64,000 bases of DNA from BOG-908 sp963692875 (GTDB lineage: Bacteria > Pseudomonadota > Alphaproteobacteria > Acetobacterales > Acetobacteraceae). Below the pieces are notes generated by a model. It saw nothing but the letters and a program-made list of their open reading frames with translations. It had not been told where the DNA came from and made no database searches. Below, piece after piece: positions 19,007 to 29,100 of this stretch; the stretch's first letter is position 1; every line of letters starts with the position of its first letter. A program made the translations under genes and the position numbers. The stretch covers positions 4,340,001-4,404,000 of the forward strand of contig OZ240673.1 of the NCBI GenBank assembly GCA_965198755.1, read 5' to 3'.

Positions 19007-19108
19007 GCAAAAAACCTTTACACCCTGAGCGCGCACCGGTTGAACGGTCCGCGACAGCCGGAACAAAAGCTTTTTGCTTCTTTTTATCGAAAAAGAAGCG
19101 CTTGCTTA
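19007..19108 (+). repeat. PAH element, copy 8 (left arm truncated)
   Basis: Only CAGCAAAAAACC of the left arm remains. The core has GGTCCGCGACAGCCGG. The right arm has foot CTTC, TTTTTA/GAAAAA and third hexamer CTTTTT. It ends on the stop codon of the PQQ sugar dehydrogenase gene. Confidence 0.82.
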
Positions 19109-20452
19109 CTTAGCCGCCTGGTTCTGATTGGCCGAACTGACCCGCCACACGGTATTGCCAACGTCGTCCGCAACCAGCAGCGCGCCGGTCTTGTCCAGCG
19201 TGACCGCCACCGGCCTGCCATGCGCGTTGCCTTTCGCGTCCACGAACCCCGTCAGCACATCCTCGGCCGTGCCGTTCGGCTTGCCGTTGCTGAACGGCAC
19301 GAACACCACCTTGTAGCCGTTGAGTATGTCGCGATCCCAGCTACCGTGTTCGCCGACGAACGCGCCGCCGCTGTAATGCGAAGGCAGGCTGTTACCGGTG
19401 TCGAACACCAGGCCCAGGGGTGCCACGTGCGAGCTGAGCGCGTAGTCCGGCGGGATTGCCTTGGCGACCAGGTCCGGCCGCTGCGGCTGCACCCGCGGAT
19501 CCACGTGCTGGCCGTAGTAGCTGTAGGGCCAGCCGTAGAACGCGCCGTCCTTCACCGATGTCAGGTAGTCCGGCACCAAGTCGGGGCCGAGCTCATCACG
19601 CTCGTTGACGACGCACCACAAGGCGTGGCTTTGCGGCTCGAAGACCAGGCCGTTGGGATTGCGCAGGCCGCTGGCGAAGATGCGGTGGGCGCCGTTGGAC
19701 CGGTCCACTTCCCAGATGTCGGCGCGGCCGAGTTCGGCGCCGATGCCGTTCTCGGTGATGTTGCTGTTCGAGCCGATGCCGACGTAGAGCTTGCTGCCGT
19801 CTTCGCTTGCTACCAGGCTTTTTGTCCAATGATGGTCGATCGGGCCGCCAGGCAGCGGCGTCAGCACGGTGCCTGGGGTGGTGATGCTGGTGGCACCGGG
19901 CGTGTAGGCGAACTTCAGGATAGCGTCGGTGTTGGCGACGTAGAGGTCGTTGCCGACGAGTGCCACGCCGAACGGCGAGTAGAGGTGGTCGATGAACACC
20001 GTGCGCAGGTCCGGCGTGCCGGTGCCTTTGGTGTCGCGCAGCAGGGTGATGCGGTTGCTGCCCGATTGCACGCCGTTGGACGTGACCATCTTCTCCATCC
20101 AGTTCATCACGATGTTCTTCGGACGGCTGACCGGGTCGAGTTCAGGACTGCGCGACTCAACGACGAGTACGTCGCCGTTCGGCAGCGTGTAGACCGAGCG
20201 CGGGTGTTCGAGGCCGGTGGCCAGCGCCTGGACCCGCAGGCCGGACGCCACCGTCGGCATCTCGCCCTGCTTCCAGCCCACGCCCGGCGCCAGCCTCATC
20301 GGCGGCACCAGGTATTGCTGGATCGGCGGCAGCACCGGGTTTGGCCCGATCTGCGTGCGCACGTCGAAATTGTCGGGGGCGGCCGCCGTCAAAGCGAGGA
20401 TGCCGGCCGCCGCGAGTGCGAGGTGCGTTGCCGGCTTGGTGAACGATGTCAT
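19106..20452 (-). CDS. PQQ-dependent sugar dehydrogenase (sorbosone/glucose dehydrogenase family)
   Basis: A 448-residue protein with an N-terminal signal peptide (MTSFTKPATHLALAAAGILA, then LTAAAP) and a six-bladed beta-propeller. Recognisable segments are GLEHPRSVYTLPNGDVLVVE, FIDHLYSPFGVALVGNDLYV, GLRNPNGLVFEP and FVGEHGSWDRDILNGYKVVF, as in the sorbosone dehydrogenase / soluble glucose dehydrogenase family. These periplasmic enzymes oxidise aldoses or sorbosone using PQQ and feed electrons to the respiratory chain; the exact sugar cannot be told. It overlaps the upstream DUF2231 gene by four bases, so the two are co-transcribed. No PQQ synthesis genes are in the window. Confidence 0.88.
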   Translation of the reverse strand: MTSFTKPATHLALAAAGILALTAAAPDNFDVRTQIGPNPVLPPIQQYLVPPMRLAPGVGWKQGEMPTVASGLRVQALATGLEHPRSVYTLPNGDVLVVESRSPELDPVSRPKNIVMNWMEKMVTSNGVQSGSNRITLLRDTKGTGTPDLRTVFIDHLYSPFGVALVGNDLYVANTDAILKFAYTPGATSITTPGTVLTPLPGGPIDHHWTKSLVASEDGSKLYVGIGSNSNITENGIGAELGRADIWEVDRSNGAHRIFASGLRNPNGLVFEPQSHALWCVVNERDELGPDLVPDYLTSVKDGAFYGWPYSYYGQHVDPRVQPQRPDLVAKAIPPDYALSSHVAPLGLVFDTGNSLPSHYSGGAFVGEHGSWDRDILNGYKVVFVPFSNGKPNGTAEDVLTGFVDAKGNAHGRPVAVTLDKTGALLVADDVGNTVWRVSSANQNQAAK

Positions 20453-20916
20453 GAGCGAATTCCTGCAGGCTGGACAATGACGCGAGTACGATAGACCGTA
20501 CCGGAGCTGAGCCAGACGGTGAGCACGATGAGAAGGACGGTGACCGCCGACAGCGCCAGCCCATCCGGCACGACGGACGTCCAGGCATCGCGGCTGTGAA
20601 CGAGGTTGTTGAGAAAGCCCACGCCCAGCACGAGAAGACTGCCGATGACGGCGACGGGAACCGAGCGCGGCCGGCGCAGCCGGCGGTTACCTACGAGGTC
20701 GGCCAGACCGACGATCGCGGCAAGCAGGCCCATGAACATTCCCGCTGCCAACAGCCAGGTCGAGAAGTCGGCCCAGGCGATCTCCGCAGTGGATGCATAG
20801 ACACTGTCGGTGACCAGCGCGCCGCAGAAGCAGGCAATGGGGAAGGACACCAGTATGCGTAAGAGAGGATGCCCGGCGGTTCTGGTCGGAACCCCCGCGA
20901 GGTCGGTGTTCATCAT
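20449..20916 (-). CDS. DUF2231 four-helix membrane protein
   Basis: Starts at one of two adjacent ATGs (20916 or 20913), giving 155 residues. It opens MMNTDLAGVPTRTAGHPLLR and has four hydrophobic helices, including FPIACFCGALVTDSVYAST and LAAGMFMGLLAAIVGLADLV. The HPLL motif before helix 1 and the acidic residue in helix 1 are typical of DUF2231. Such proteins often sit beside dehydrogenases and have been proposed to act in electron transfer, but no function is established. It is the first gene of a two-gene operon with the PQQ sugar dehydrogenase (four-base overlap). Confidence 0.8.
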   Translation of the reverse strand: MMNTDLAGVPTRTAGHPLLRILVSFPIACFCGALVTDSVYASTAEIAWADFSTWLLAAGMFMGLLAAIVGLADLVGNRRLRRPRSVPVAVIGSLLVLGVGFLNNLVHSRDAWTSVVPDGLALSAVTVLLIVLTVWLSSGTVYRTRVIVQPAGIRS

Positions 20917-21014
20917 GCGGCCCTGCCCATGCTTTGTTTGACAGGAAAACGACTGCTTTGAGCAGGGGTTCCGTGAGCAGGGCTCTACGTTTGATGGGCG
21001 GGGAGGAGGGCAAG

Positions 21015-21157
21015 GCAAGCGGTTCTTTTTTAAAAAAAGAACCAAAAAACTTTTGTTCCTGTCGGGTGCGCCGTGGTGAAGCGCGTCGTTTCAGCCGTCC
21101 GCAACAGCGCGTGCAAAAGCTTCTTGCTTCTTCTCGAAAAAGAAGCGCTTGCTTCCT
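21015..21157 (+). repeat. PAH element, copy 9
   Basis: Arm A is nearly intact (one T lost). The core has GTTTCAGCCGTCCGCAACAG. The right arm is shortened (CTTCTTCTC / GAAAAAGAAG). It ends on the ABC1 kinase stop codon. Confidence 0.88.
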
Positions 21158-22554
21158 TACGCCGCGGCCGGAACGCCCGCCTCTGCCAACGCCGCCGCCT
21201 GCCGCGCCGCCAGTTCCTGCTCGTTGAACCCGTCGATAAGCTCGTGGAACATCCGGTGCCAGTTCAGCTTGGCACCCATTCGCAGGAACACCGAACCAAG
21301 CCCAATTGCCGAGCGGTCCATCAGCACGAACTCGCGCGGCGGTGTCACGCCGCCGGTGCGCTGCAGGCCGGCATGCACCTTCTGCGCGATCTCGCGGCCA
21401 TATTGCGGGTCGTTGCTTTCCTGGATCATACGCTCGCGATCCTGGATCAGCGGCTCGTAGAGAAACCGCGCCCACTGGTTTAGCACGTCGGTCTTCTCGC
21501 GCGAGAGGTCAGTGAAGCCCCAGCCCTCATAGGCGTGGTGCGCCTTGTCTTCGTCGTTGTCGCGGATCGCTTCGAACAAATCGATGACGCCGCGCAGGAA
21601 ATGCGGGCGGAACACGCGGATGGCGCCGAAATCCAGCAGGTTGATGCCCCAACCCTTAGACTCAGCATCGGCACGAACCTGGTAGTTGCCGAGATGCGGG
21701 TCGCCGTGGATCACGCCGAAACGGTACAGCGGGATGTACCAGGCGGTGAACAGCGAGCGGGCGATCTCGTTGCGCACTTCCAGCGGCGGGTCGGTGTCGA
21801 GCACGCTCTGCAGGCCGCGTCCGGGCAGCCAGGTCATCGTCAACAGGCGCGGCGTGGTGGCTTCCATCACCGGCTCCGGCACGGTCGCGGTCTCGATCCC
21901 GCGCAGCATCAGGCCGTACAGACGCATCTGTGCGGCTTCGCGCACGTAGTCCAGCTCCTCGCGCAGGCGTTCGGAGAGTTCCTTGTATATCTCCTCGTTC
22001 TTCAACGCGTTGTCGATGCGGTGATAGATCGACAACGCCAACCGCAACTGCCGCAGATCCGCTTCCACCACACTCGGCATGTCCGGATATTGCAGCTTGC
22101 AGGCGACCTCGCGGCCGTCGTTCAGCGTGGCACGGTGCACCTGGCCGAGGCTGGCCGCGGCGGCGGCTTCCTTGCCGAACACCGAGAACTTCTTCTCCCA
22201 GCCGGCGCCGAGCTCGGAGGTCATGCGCCGGCGCACGAACGCCCAGCCCATCGGCGGCGCGTTGGCCTGCAGTTGTGCCAGCTCCGCGGCGTATTCCGGC
22301 GGCAGCGCGTCGGGGATGGTGGAGAGGAACTGCGCCACCTTCATCAGCGGGCCCTTCAGCCCGCCGAGGATGGCTTTCAAATCCTCCGCATGCGCGGCAC
22401 CACCTGCCTTAACGCCAAACACGCGTTGCCCGGCCACCCGTGCGGCGATGCCACCGACGGCGCCGGAGGTGCGGGCGAACCGACGGATCTCGCCGAACAG
22501 GCTGGGGTTGTTCACTCCGGACGGCGGCGGCGGGGCGGCCGGTACGTCAGACAT
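21157..22554 (-). CDS. ABC1/AarF/UbiB family atypical kinase
   Basis: A 465-residue member of the UbiB-like kinase family. It has the N-terminal KxxQ-type motif (GPLMKVAQFLSTIPDALPPE), the Ala-rich nucleotide loop AAAASLGQVHRA with the catalytic lysine in VACKLQYPDM, the catalytic loop HGDPHLGNYQV, and the metal-binding LLDFGAIRVF. Family members support ubiquinone biosynthesis or extraction of lipid precursors, and ATPase activity is known for UbiB homologues. The start overlaps the end of pepF by eight bases, so it is translated from the same transcript. It lacks the C-terminal membrane helices of canonical UbiB, so it is more like the soluble ABC1 group. Confidence 0.9.
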   Translation of the reverse strand: MSDVPAAPPPPSGVNNPSLFGEIRRFARTSGAVGGIAARVAGQRVFGVKAGGAAHAEDLKAILGGLKGPLMKVAQFLSTIPDALPPEYAAELAQLQANAPPMGWAFVRRRMTSELGAGWEKKFSVFGKEAAAAASLGQVHRATLNDGREVACKLQYPDMPSVVEADLRQLRLALSIYHRIDNALKNEEIYKELSERLREELDYVREAAQMRLYGLMLRGIETATVPEPVMEATTPRLLTMTWLPGRGLQSVLDTDPPLEVRNEIARSLFTAWYIPLYRFGVIHGDPHLGNYQVRADAESKGWGINLLDFGAIRVFRPHFLRGVIDLFEAIRDNDEDKAHHAYEGWGFTDLSREKTDVLNQWARFLYEPLIQDRERMIQESNDPQYGREIAQKVHAGLQRTGGVTPPREFVLMDRSAIGLGSVFLRMGAKLNWHRMFHELIDGFNEQELAARQAAALAEAGVPAAA

Positions 22555-24364
22555 GCTCGCCGGCCTCCAGCTCGTCGATGAAGCCGGCGATGATGTTCAG
22601 GCCACGCGTCCAGAACGCAGGGTCGGACGCGTCCAGGCCGAACGGCGCCAGCAGGTCGCGATGCACCTTGGTGCCGCCGGCGCGCAGCATCTCGCGATAC
22701 TTGGCCTGAAAGCCGGGATGACCCGACTGGAACACGTCGTAAAGCGCGTTCACCAGGCAGTCGCCGAACGCGTAGGCGTAGACGTAGAACGGCGAGTGCA
22801 CGAAATGCGGCACGTAGGTCCAGAATACCTTGTAGTCCGGCGTGAACTCGAAGGCCGGGCCGAGGCTCTCGGTCTGCACCTGCATCCAGATCTCGCCGAT
22901 GCGCTCGGGCACCAGCTCTCCGCGGCGCCGCTCGTCGTGCAGCAGCGTCTCGAAGCGGTAAAAGGCGATCTGGCGGACCACCGTGTTCAGCATGTCCTCC
23001 ACCTTGCCGGCCAGCATCAGGCGGCGGCGGGCGGGGTCGGTCTCGGCATCCAGAAGCGCGCGGAATGTCAGCATCTCGCCGAACACGCTGGCGGTTTCTG
23101 CAAGAGTGAGCGGCGTGCCGGACATCAGGTAGCCCTGCTCGCCGGCCAGCACCTGGTGGACGCCGTGGCCCAGCTCATGCGCCAGCGTCATCACGTCGCG
23201 CGTGCGGCCGTGGAAGTTCATCAGGATGTAGGGGTGCACGCTGGGCACGGTCGGGTGGGCGAACGCGCCGCCGGACTTGCCGTCGCGCAGAGCCGCGTCG
23301 ATCCAGTTGTTGTCGAAGAAGCGGCGGCCGACGGCGCCCAGGTCTTGGTCGAAGCCGCTATAGGCGGACAGCACCGCGCTCTCCGCCTCTTTCCAGGTGA
23401 TGCGGCGGTCCCCGTCGCCCGGCAACGGCGCGTTCCGGTCCCAGTGCTGCAGCTTCTCCAGGCCGAGCCACTTGGCCTTCAGCTTGTAGTAGCGGTGCGA
23501 CAGGCGTGGGTAGTCGGCCACCACGGCGGTGACCAGCGCGTCCACCACCTCGTCTTCCACCACGTTGGACAGGTTGCGGTCGCTGCCCGGGCGCGGCAAT
23601 GCGCGCCACGTGTCGACGATCTCCTTGTCCTTGGCGAGCGTGTTGGTGATCAGCGAGAACAGCTTCTCCCGCTCGTGAAAGGCGTGGCCGACGGCAGTGG
23701 CCGCGGTCTCGCGCACCGTGCGGTCCGGGTCGGACAGCTTGTTCAGCACGGCGTTGACCGTCAGCTGCTCGCCGCCGAACGCAATTCGCATGCCGGCGAC
23801 CGTCTCGTCGAACAGCCGGCTCCAGGCGCTGCGGCCGGTCACCTCGCAGTCGTGGATGAAGCGCTCCAGCTCGTCGGACAGCTGGTGGCGCCGCCACACG
23901 CGAAGGTCGCGCAAATAGGGGCGCCAGCGGGCGAACTCGGCGTCGGCGAACTTGGCCTCGAGGGTGGCGTCCTCGATGCGGTTCAGCTCGAGGCGGAAGA
24001 ACAGGATGTGGGCGCTGATGGTGGTGCAGCGCTCCATCATGGACTGGTAGAACTGGCCGGCGGCGGCGTTGGTGCTGTCGGCGCTGAACAGCAGCTGGGC
24101 GTAGGACATCACCCGGCCCAGCACCTCGTCGATGGCCTGAAAGCGGTCCATCGCCGCGGCCAGCTCGCGGCCGGACAGGCTCGCCAGGCGGCCGGCCTGC
24201 GCTGCGGAAAACGCGCGGGCGTCGGCGTCGGCGCGCACCAGGTCGGCTTCGATCTGCGGGCTGTCCGGGCTCTCGTAGAGGTCGGCCAGGTTCCAGGACG
24301 GCAGGTCGGCGTCGTGGCCGGGGGCGGGGATGGCGACGGAGCCCTCGGGGGCGAGATGGGTCAT
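22547..24364 (-). CDS. pepF: M3 family oligoendopeptidase F
   Basis: A 605-residue zinc metallopeptidase from the ATG at 24364, which has GAGGA upstream; longer starts at 24394 and 24406 are possible. The active-site motif HELGHGVHQ lies at about residues 396-404, with zinc ligands His396 and His400, general base Glu397 and a downstream glutamate in the ETASVFGEML segment. The N-terminal oligopeptidase F domain (LPSWNLADLYESPDSPQIEA) is complete. It degrades short peptides in the cytoplasm. It is followed, with an eight-base overlap, by the ABC1 kinase gene. PAH copy 10 lies just upstream. Confidence 0.95.
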   Translation of the reverse strand: MTHLAPEGSVAIPAPGHDADLPSWNLADLYESPDSPQIEADLVRADADARAFSAAQAGRLASLSGRELAAAMDRFQAIDEVLGRVMSYAQLLFSADSTNAAAGQFYQSMMERCTTISAHILFFRLELNRIEDATLEAKFADAEFARWRPYLRDLRVWRRHQLSDELERFIHDCEVTGRSAWSRLFDETVAGMRIAFGGEQLTVNAVLNKLSDPDRTVRETAATAVGHAFHEREKLFSLITNTLAKDKEIVDTWRALPRPGSDRNLSNVVEDEVVDALVTAVVADYPRLSHRYYKLKAKWLGLEKLQHWDRNAPLPGDGDRRITWKEAESAVLSAYSGFDQDLGAVGRRFFDNNWIDAALRDGKSGGAFAHPTVPSVHPYILMNFHGRTRDVMTLAHELGHGVHQVLAGEQGYLMSGTPLTLAETASVFGEMLTFRALLDAETDPARRRLMLAGKVEDMLNTVVRQIAFYRFETLLHDERRRGELVPERIGEIWMQVQTESLGPAFEFTPDYKVFWTYVPHFVHSPFYVYAYAFGDCLVNALYDVFQSGHPGFQAKYREMLRAGGTKVHRDLLAPFGLDASDPAFWTRGLNIIAGFIDELEAGEHV

Positions 24365-24429
24365 GCGGGGCGGGTCCTCGGGGTCACCCTCCATGTAAGG
24401 GCGCAAAGCCCCGCGTCAAAGGAGGCAAG

Positions 24430-24573
24430 GCAAGCAGTTCTTTTTTGAAAAAAGAACCAAAAAACTTTTGTTCTCTGTAGGTGCGTGTTGGTGAGGCGTG
24501 TCGTTCAGCCGTCCGCGACAGCCGCAGCAAAAGCTTTTTGCTTCTTTTTCTCGAAAAAGAAGGCCTTGCTTGC
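24430..24573 (+). repeat. PAH element, copy 10
   Basis: Arm A left. The core has CGTTCAGCCGTCCGCGACAG. The right arm is the exact TTTTTC/GAAAAA variant with third hexamer CTTTTT. It ends one base before the stop codon of the outer-membrane efflux gene. Confidence 0.92.
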
Positions 24574-26106
24574 CTACTTCGCCGCCACCGTCCGCTCCGT
24601 CCACCCACCCCCCAGCGCCTTGTACAAATTCACCAAATTAGCCACCTGAGCCTGCCGCAGCTGCAGCAGCCCCTGCTGCGCCGAGTACAGCGTCCGCTGC
24701 GCGTCCAGCACCGGCAGGAACGTGTCCACCCCCGCCGTGAAGCGCAGCTGCGAAAGCCGCACGCTGTCGGCCGCCGCGTCCACCAGATGCTGCTGCTCGC
24801 GCACCTGGTCGGCGTAGGTGGCGCGGCCGGCCAGCGCGTCGGCCACCTCACGGAACGCCGTCTGGATCGTCTTTTCGTACTGCGCCACCTGAATATCGCG
24901 CTGCCGCTTGGCCAAAGCGAGGTTCGCCGCGTTCTGCCCGAAGGTGAAGATCGGGATGTTGACCTGCGGGTCGAAGCTGAAGGTGGTGGCCCCGCGGGTC
25001 ACGAGCTTGCTCAGCGCGCTGCCGGCAACCCCGCCGTTGCCCGTCAGCGTGATGCTGGGGAAGAAGGCTGCCCGCGCCGCGCCGATGTTGGCGTTCGCCG
25101 CGATCAGGTCGTGCTCGGCGGCGCGCACGTCCGGCCGGCGCGCCAGCAGCTCGGACGGCAGGCCGGCCGGGATGTCGGTCAGCAGGCCCTGATCTTCCAG
25201 GGCGCGTCCGTGCGGCAGGTCGGCCGGCAGAGGCTGGCCCAGCAGAAGCACAAGCGCGTCGGTGTCCTGGTCCTCCTGCCGCGCGTATTGCGAGAGGTTG
25301 GCGCGCGCCGTCTGCAGCGCGGTCTGCGCTTGGCGCACCGCCAGCAGCGTGTTGGTGCCGCCCTCCACCGTGCGCACCGTCAGGTCCACCGAGCGCTGTT
25401 CGCTGGTCACCGTCTCCTGCGTCAGCCGCAGCAGCTCGCGGTCCGCCAGCACCGTCAGCCAGGCATTGGCCACCTCGGAGACCAGGGTGATCTGCATGCT
25501 GGTGCGCGTTTCGTCGTAGCCCAGAGCCTGCTCGAAGGCCTGGCGGGACAGGCTGCGCACCCGGCCGAACAGGTCCAGCTCGTAGCTCGTGAAGCCCACG
25601 CCCGCGTTGAAGTAGCGGTAGGGGACGTGCTGCGGCCCGGTGGCAACCAACGCGGACGTGGCCCCCGAACCGCCTGCGCCGCCGATGCCGGTGGAACTTG
25701 TGGGGATGGAGGTCTGCGCCGGCAACGTGCCGTAGGCGCCACTGCCGGTTAGGTCGATCTGCGGGAACAGATTGGCCACCTGCGCGCGGTACTGCGCCTG
25801 CGCGGCGGCGATGTTCAGGGCGGCCACACGCAGGTCGCGGTTGTTGCGCAGCGCCGCTTCGATCAGCGCGCGCAGGGCGGGGTCGCGGAAGAAGTCGCGC
25901 CAGCCGATGCGGTCGGCGGTGAGCTGGGAGGTATTGCCGAGCGCGGGGCCGCCGTCGTCGGGGTAGGTGGCGGCGACGGGCGGGGTGGGGCGGTGGTAGT
26001 CGGGGATCAGGCTGCAGCCTGTGCATAGCAAGGCGAGCGTAAGCGCTTCTTTTTTTGAAAAAAAAGAAGCAAAAAAACTTTGCTTCCCTGCGCTGGCACG
26101 CGGCAT
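24574..26106 (-). CDS. RND efflux outer-membrane channel (NodT family), signal peptide partly encoded by a PAH repeat
   Basis: A 510-residue channel protein. The mature part starts at the lipobox CTGC followed by SLIPDYHRPTPPVAATYPDD and has both OEP repeats, including LPSELLARRPDVRAAEHDLI and NIGAARAAFFPSITLTG, ending LYKALGGGW. The only ATG that gives a leader is at 26106 (MPRASAGKQSFF), inside PAH copy 11. The repeat encodes FFASFFSKKEALTLAL, which supplies the basic n-region and hydrophobic core of the signal. It is third in a minus-strand series adaptor, pump, channel. The channel should form the outer-membrane duct of the pump ending at 26199. Confidence 0.88.
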   Translation of the reverse strand: MPRASAGKQSFFASFFSKKEALTLALLCTGCSLIPDYHRPTPPVAATYPDDGGPALGNTSQLTADRIGWRDFFRDPALRALIEAALRNNRDLRVAALNIAAAQAQYRAQVANLFPQIDLTGSGAYGTLPAQTSIPTSSTGIGGAGGSGATSALVATGPQHVPYRYFNAGVGFTSYELDLFGRVRSLSRQAFEQALGYDETRTSMQITLVSEVANAWLTVLADRELLRLTQETVTSEQRSVDLTVRTVEGGTNTLLAVRQAQTALQTARANLSQYARQEDQDTDALVLLLGQPLPADLPHGRALEDQGLLTDIPAGLPSELLARRPDVRAAEHDLIAANANIGAARAAFFPSITLTGNGGVAGSALSKLVTRGATTFSFDPQVNIPIFTFGQNAANLALAKRQRDIQVAQYEKTIQTAFREVADALAGRATYADQVREQQHLVDAAADSVRLSQLRFTAGVDTFLPVLDAQRTLYSAQQGLLQLRQAQVANLVNLYKALGGGWTERTVAAK

Positions 26107-26191
26107 CGACTGTCCTGAGGTGCGCGACTGGTTCGACAGCGCCGAGAACAAAAGTTTTTTGGTTCTTTTTTTCAAAAAAGAACTGCTTGCT
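26040..26191 (-). repeat. PAH element, copy 11 (overlaps efflux channel gene start)
   Basis: The left arm has foot CTTC and an 11-bp all-T stem. The core is diverged (CGACTGTCC, CGACAGCGCC). The right arm A is intact and ends close to the stop of the RND pump gene. Its left half is translated as the signal peptide of the downstream channel protein. Confidence 0.88.
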
Positions 26192-26198
26192 TTCTCGC

Positions 26199-29100
26199 TC
26201 ACTCCGCTGCCTTCGCTTGCGCCCGCACTTCGCCCGGCCGTCCTGGCCGCACGCGCAACATCCCCAGCACCACCACGAAGAACACCGGCACCAGCACCAC
26301 CGCCAGGATGGTCGCCGAAATCATGCCGCCCACCACGCCGGTGCCGATCGCGTTCTGCCCGCCCGAACCCGCACCGGTCGCCACCGCCAGCGGTGTCACA
26401 CCCAGGATGAAGGCGAGCGACGTCATCAGGATCGGCCGCAGTCGCTCGCGCGCCGCGGTCGCCGCAGCGTCCACCAGCGACTTGCCGGAATCGTAGTTGG
26501 CCTTGGCGAATTCCACGATCAGGATGGCGTTCTTCGACGACAGCCCGATCGTCGTCAGCAGCCCGACCTGAAAGTACACGTCGTTGTCCAGCCCGCGCAG
26601 CGAGGTGGCGAGCACCGCGCCCGCCACGCCCAGCGGCACCACCAGCATCACCGCCACCGGGATCGCCCAGCTCTCGTAGAGGGCGGCCAGGCACAGGAAC
26701 ACCACGATCATCGCTCCGGCGTAGAGCAGGGTCTGCGAGCCGGACGCCACCTCCTCGTAGGATAGCCCGGTCCACTCGTGGCCGAACCCTGGTGGCAGCC
26801 TGGCCGCCAGCTCGTCCATCGCGGCAATTGCGTCGCCGGTGCTGTAGCCAGGCGCCGGCACGCCCAGCAGCTCGACTGAGGGGACGCCGTTGTAGCGCTC
26901 CAGCTTTGGCGAGCCGGTGGCCCACACGCCGCGGGCGAAGCTGGAGAACTTCACCATCTGGCCGGACAGGTTGCGCGCATACCAATTGTCGAGGTCGGAC
27001 GGCAGCATGCGCGAGGGCGCATCGCCTTGAATGTAGACGCGCTTGACGCGGCCGCGGTCGGTGAAGTCGTTGACGTAGGCCGAGCCCCAGGCGGCCGACA
27101 TGGTAGTGTTGATGTCGGCCAGGCTGAGGCCGAGCGCGCTGGCCTTTTCGCGGTCGATCACGATGTGGTACTGCGGCTCGTCGTCCTCGCCGTTGGGGCG
27201 CACCTGCAGCAGGCGCGGGTCGGTCTTCGTCATGCCGAGCATTTGGTTGCGTGCGGCGATCAGCGCCGTGTGGCCGAGGTTGCCACGGTCCTGCAGCTCG
27301 AAGTCGAAGCCGGTGGCGTTGCCCAGCTCCAGCACGGCCGGCGGCGCGAAGGCGAACACCAGCGCGTCCTTGATGGAGAAGAAGTATTTCTGCGCCCGCC
27401 CGGCGATCGCCTGCACGGTGTTGCGCGCCCCCGGCCGCTTGCCCCAGTCGGTCAGCTGGATGAACATCAGCCCGACGTTCTGGCCGGCGCCGGCGAAGCT
27501 GAAGCCGTTCACCTCGAACACGCCGGAGATGTTGGCCGCCTCGTTGGTCTTCAGATATTCGTAGGCGTCGTCGAGCACCTTCTGCGTGCGCGACGCGGTG
27601 GCCCCCGGCGGCGCGCTCACCTGCACGAACATCACGCCCTGGTCCTCGTCCGGCAGGAAGCCGGCGGGAATGCGCAGGAACAGCACGACCAGCACCACGA
27701 CGATGCCGGCGAAAACCACCAGCGAGGCCACCGGCCGGGCGATGGCACCGTGCACGCCGCGGAGGTAGCTGCGGTTCAGCCGGTCGAAGCCGCGGTTGAA
27801 GACGCCGAACGGCCCGCGCTGCCGTCCGGCACCGCGTTTCGGCGGCCGCAGGATGGTGGCGCACAGCGCCGGCGTGAACAGCAGCGCCACGGTCACCGAT
27901 AGCAGCATGGACGCCACGATGGTGATGGAGAACTGCCGGTAGATGACGCCGGTGGAACCGGAGAAGAACGCCAGCGGCAGAAACACCGCGGTCAGCACCA
28001 TCGCGATGCCGATCAGCGCGCCGGAGATCTCGTCCATCGACTTTCGCGTGGCCTCGCGCGGCGACAGATGGTCCTCCTCCATCACCCGCTCGACGTTCTC
28101 GACGACGACGATCGCGTCGTCCACCAGCAGGCCGATCGCCAGCACCATGCCGAACATCGTCAGGCTGTTGATCGAGTAGCCCAAGCCCAGCAGCACCCCG
28201 CAGGTGCCCAGCAGCACGACCGGCACGGCGATGGTGGGGATCAGCGTGGCGCGCCAGTTTTGCAGGAAGAGGAACATGATCAGGAAGACGAGCAGCACGG
28301 CGACGGCCAGCGTTTCAACCACGTTGTGGATCGACAGGCGCACGAACGGCGTGGTGTCGTACGGGTAGATCACGTCCAGCCCGGGCGGGAAGTTGGGCCG
28401 CAGCCGCTCTATCGTCTGCTTGATCGCGGCCACCGTATCGAGCGCGTTGGCGCCGCTGGCCAGGCTGACCGCCACGGCCGCCGCGTTGTGGCCGTTGAAC
28501 TTGCTGCTCGAGGTGAAGCTTTCCGCCCCCAGCTCCACCCGCCCCACGTCGGACACCCGCACCTGCGCGCCAGTCTGCGTCACGCGCACCAGGATGCGGC
28601 CGAACTGCTCGGGCAGCTGCAGGTAGGACGGGCCGATGATGGTGGCGTCGAGCTCCTGCCCCGGCACCGCCGGCAGGCCGCCCAGCTCGCCGGCGGAGAC
28701 CTGGACGTTCTGCGCCTGGATGGCCGCACTCACGTCGGCCGGCGTCAGCCCGTAATCGTTGAGCTTGGACGGGTCGAGCCAGATGCGCATCGCGTATTGC
28801 GAGCCGAACAGCTGGTTGGTGCCCACACCCGCCGTGCGGCTGATAGGGTCCTGCACGTTCGACGCGAGGAAGTCGCCGATGTCGGCGGTGCTCAGCGCGC
28901 CGTCGGTGGAGACGAAGCCAAGCACCATGAGGAAGTTCTTGGTTGCCTTGGCGACGGTGATGCCCTGCTCCTGCACGATGGCGGGCAGGCGCGGCTCGGC
29001 CAGCTGCAGCTTGTTCTGCACCTGCACCTGGGCGATGTCGGGGTCGGTACCCTGGGCGAAGCTCAGCGTGATGCTGATCGCACCGCTCTTGTCGCTCGAC

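Larger units (their letters stand above)
18368..19105. other. Intergenic region with three PAH copies
   Basis: A 738-base gap between two same-strand genes holding PAH copies 6, 7 and 8. The roughly 300 bases between copies 6 and 7 (18520-18840) contain no convincing gene or RNA. The open frames reported by simple translation are repeat-derived. Confidence 0.6.

Noticed and set aside
22079..24448. Long plus-strand open frame opposite pepF and the ABC1 kinase gene; similar long antisense frames at 4233-6179, 10649-12022, 12811-13719, 28068-29336 and 45964-48297
   Set aside because: Composition is typical of the antisense of GC-rich genes (Arg/His/Gln/Gly-rich), with no family motifs and complete overlap with recognised genes.
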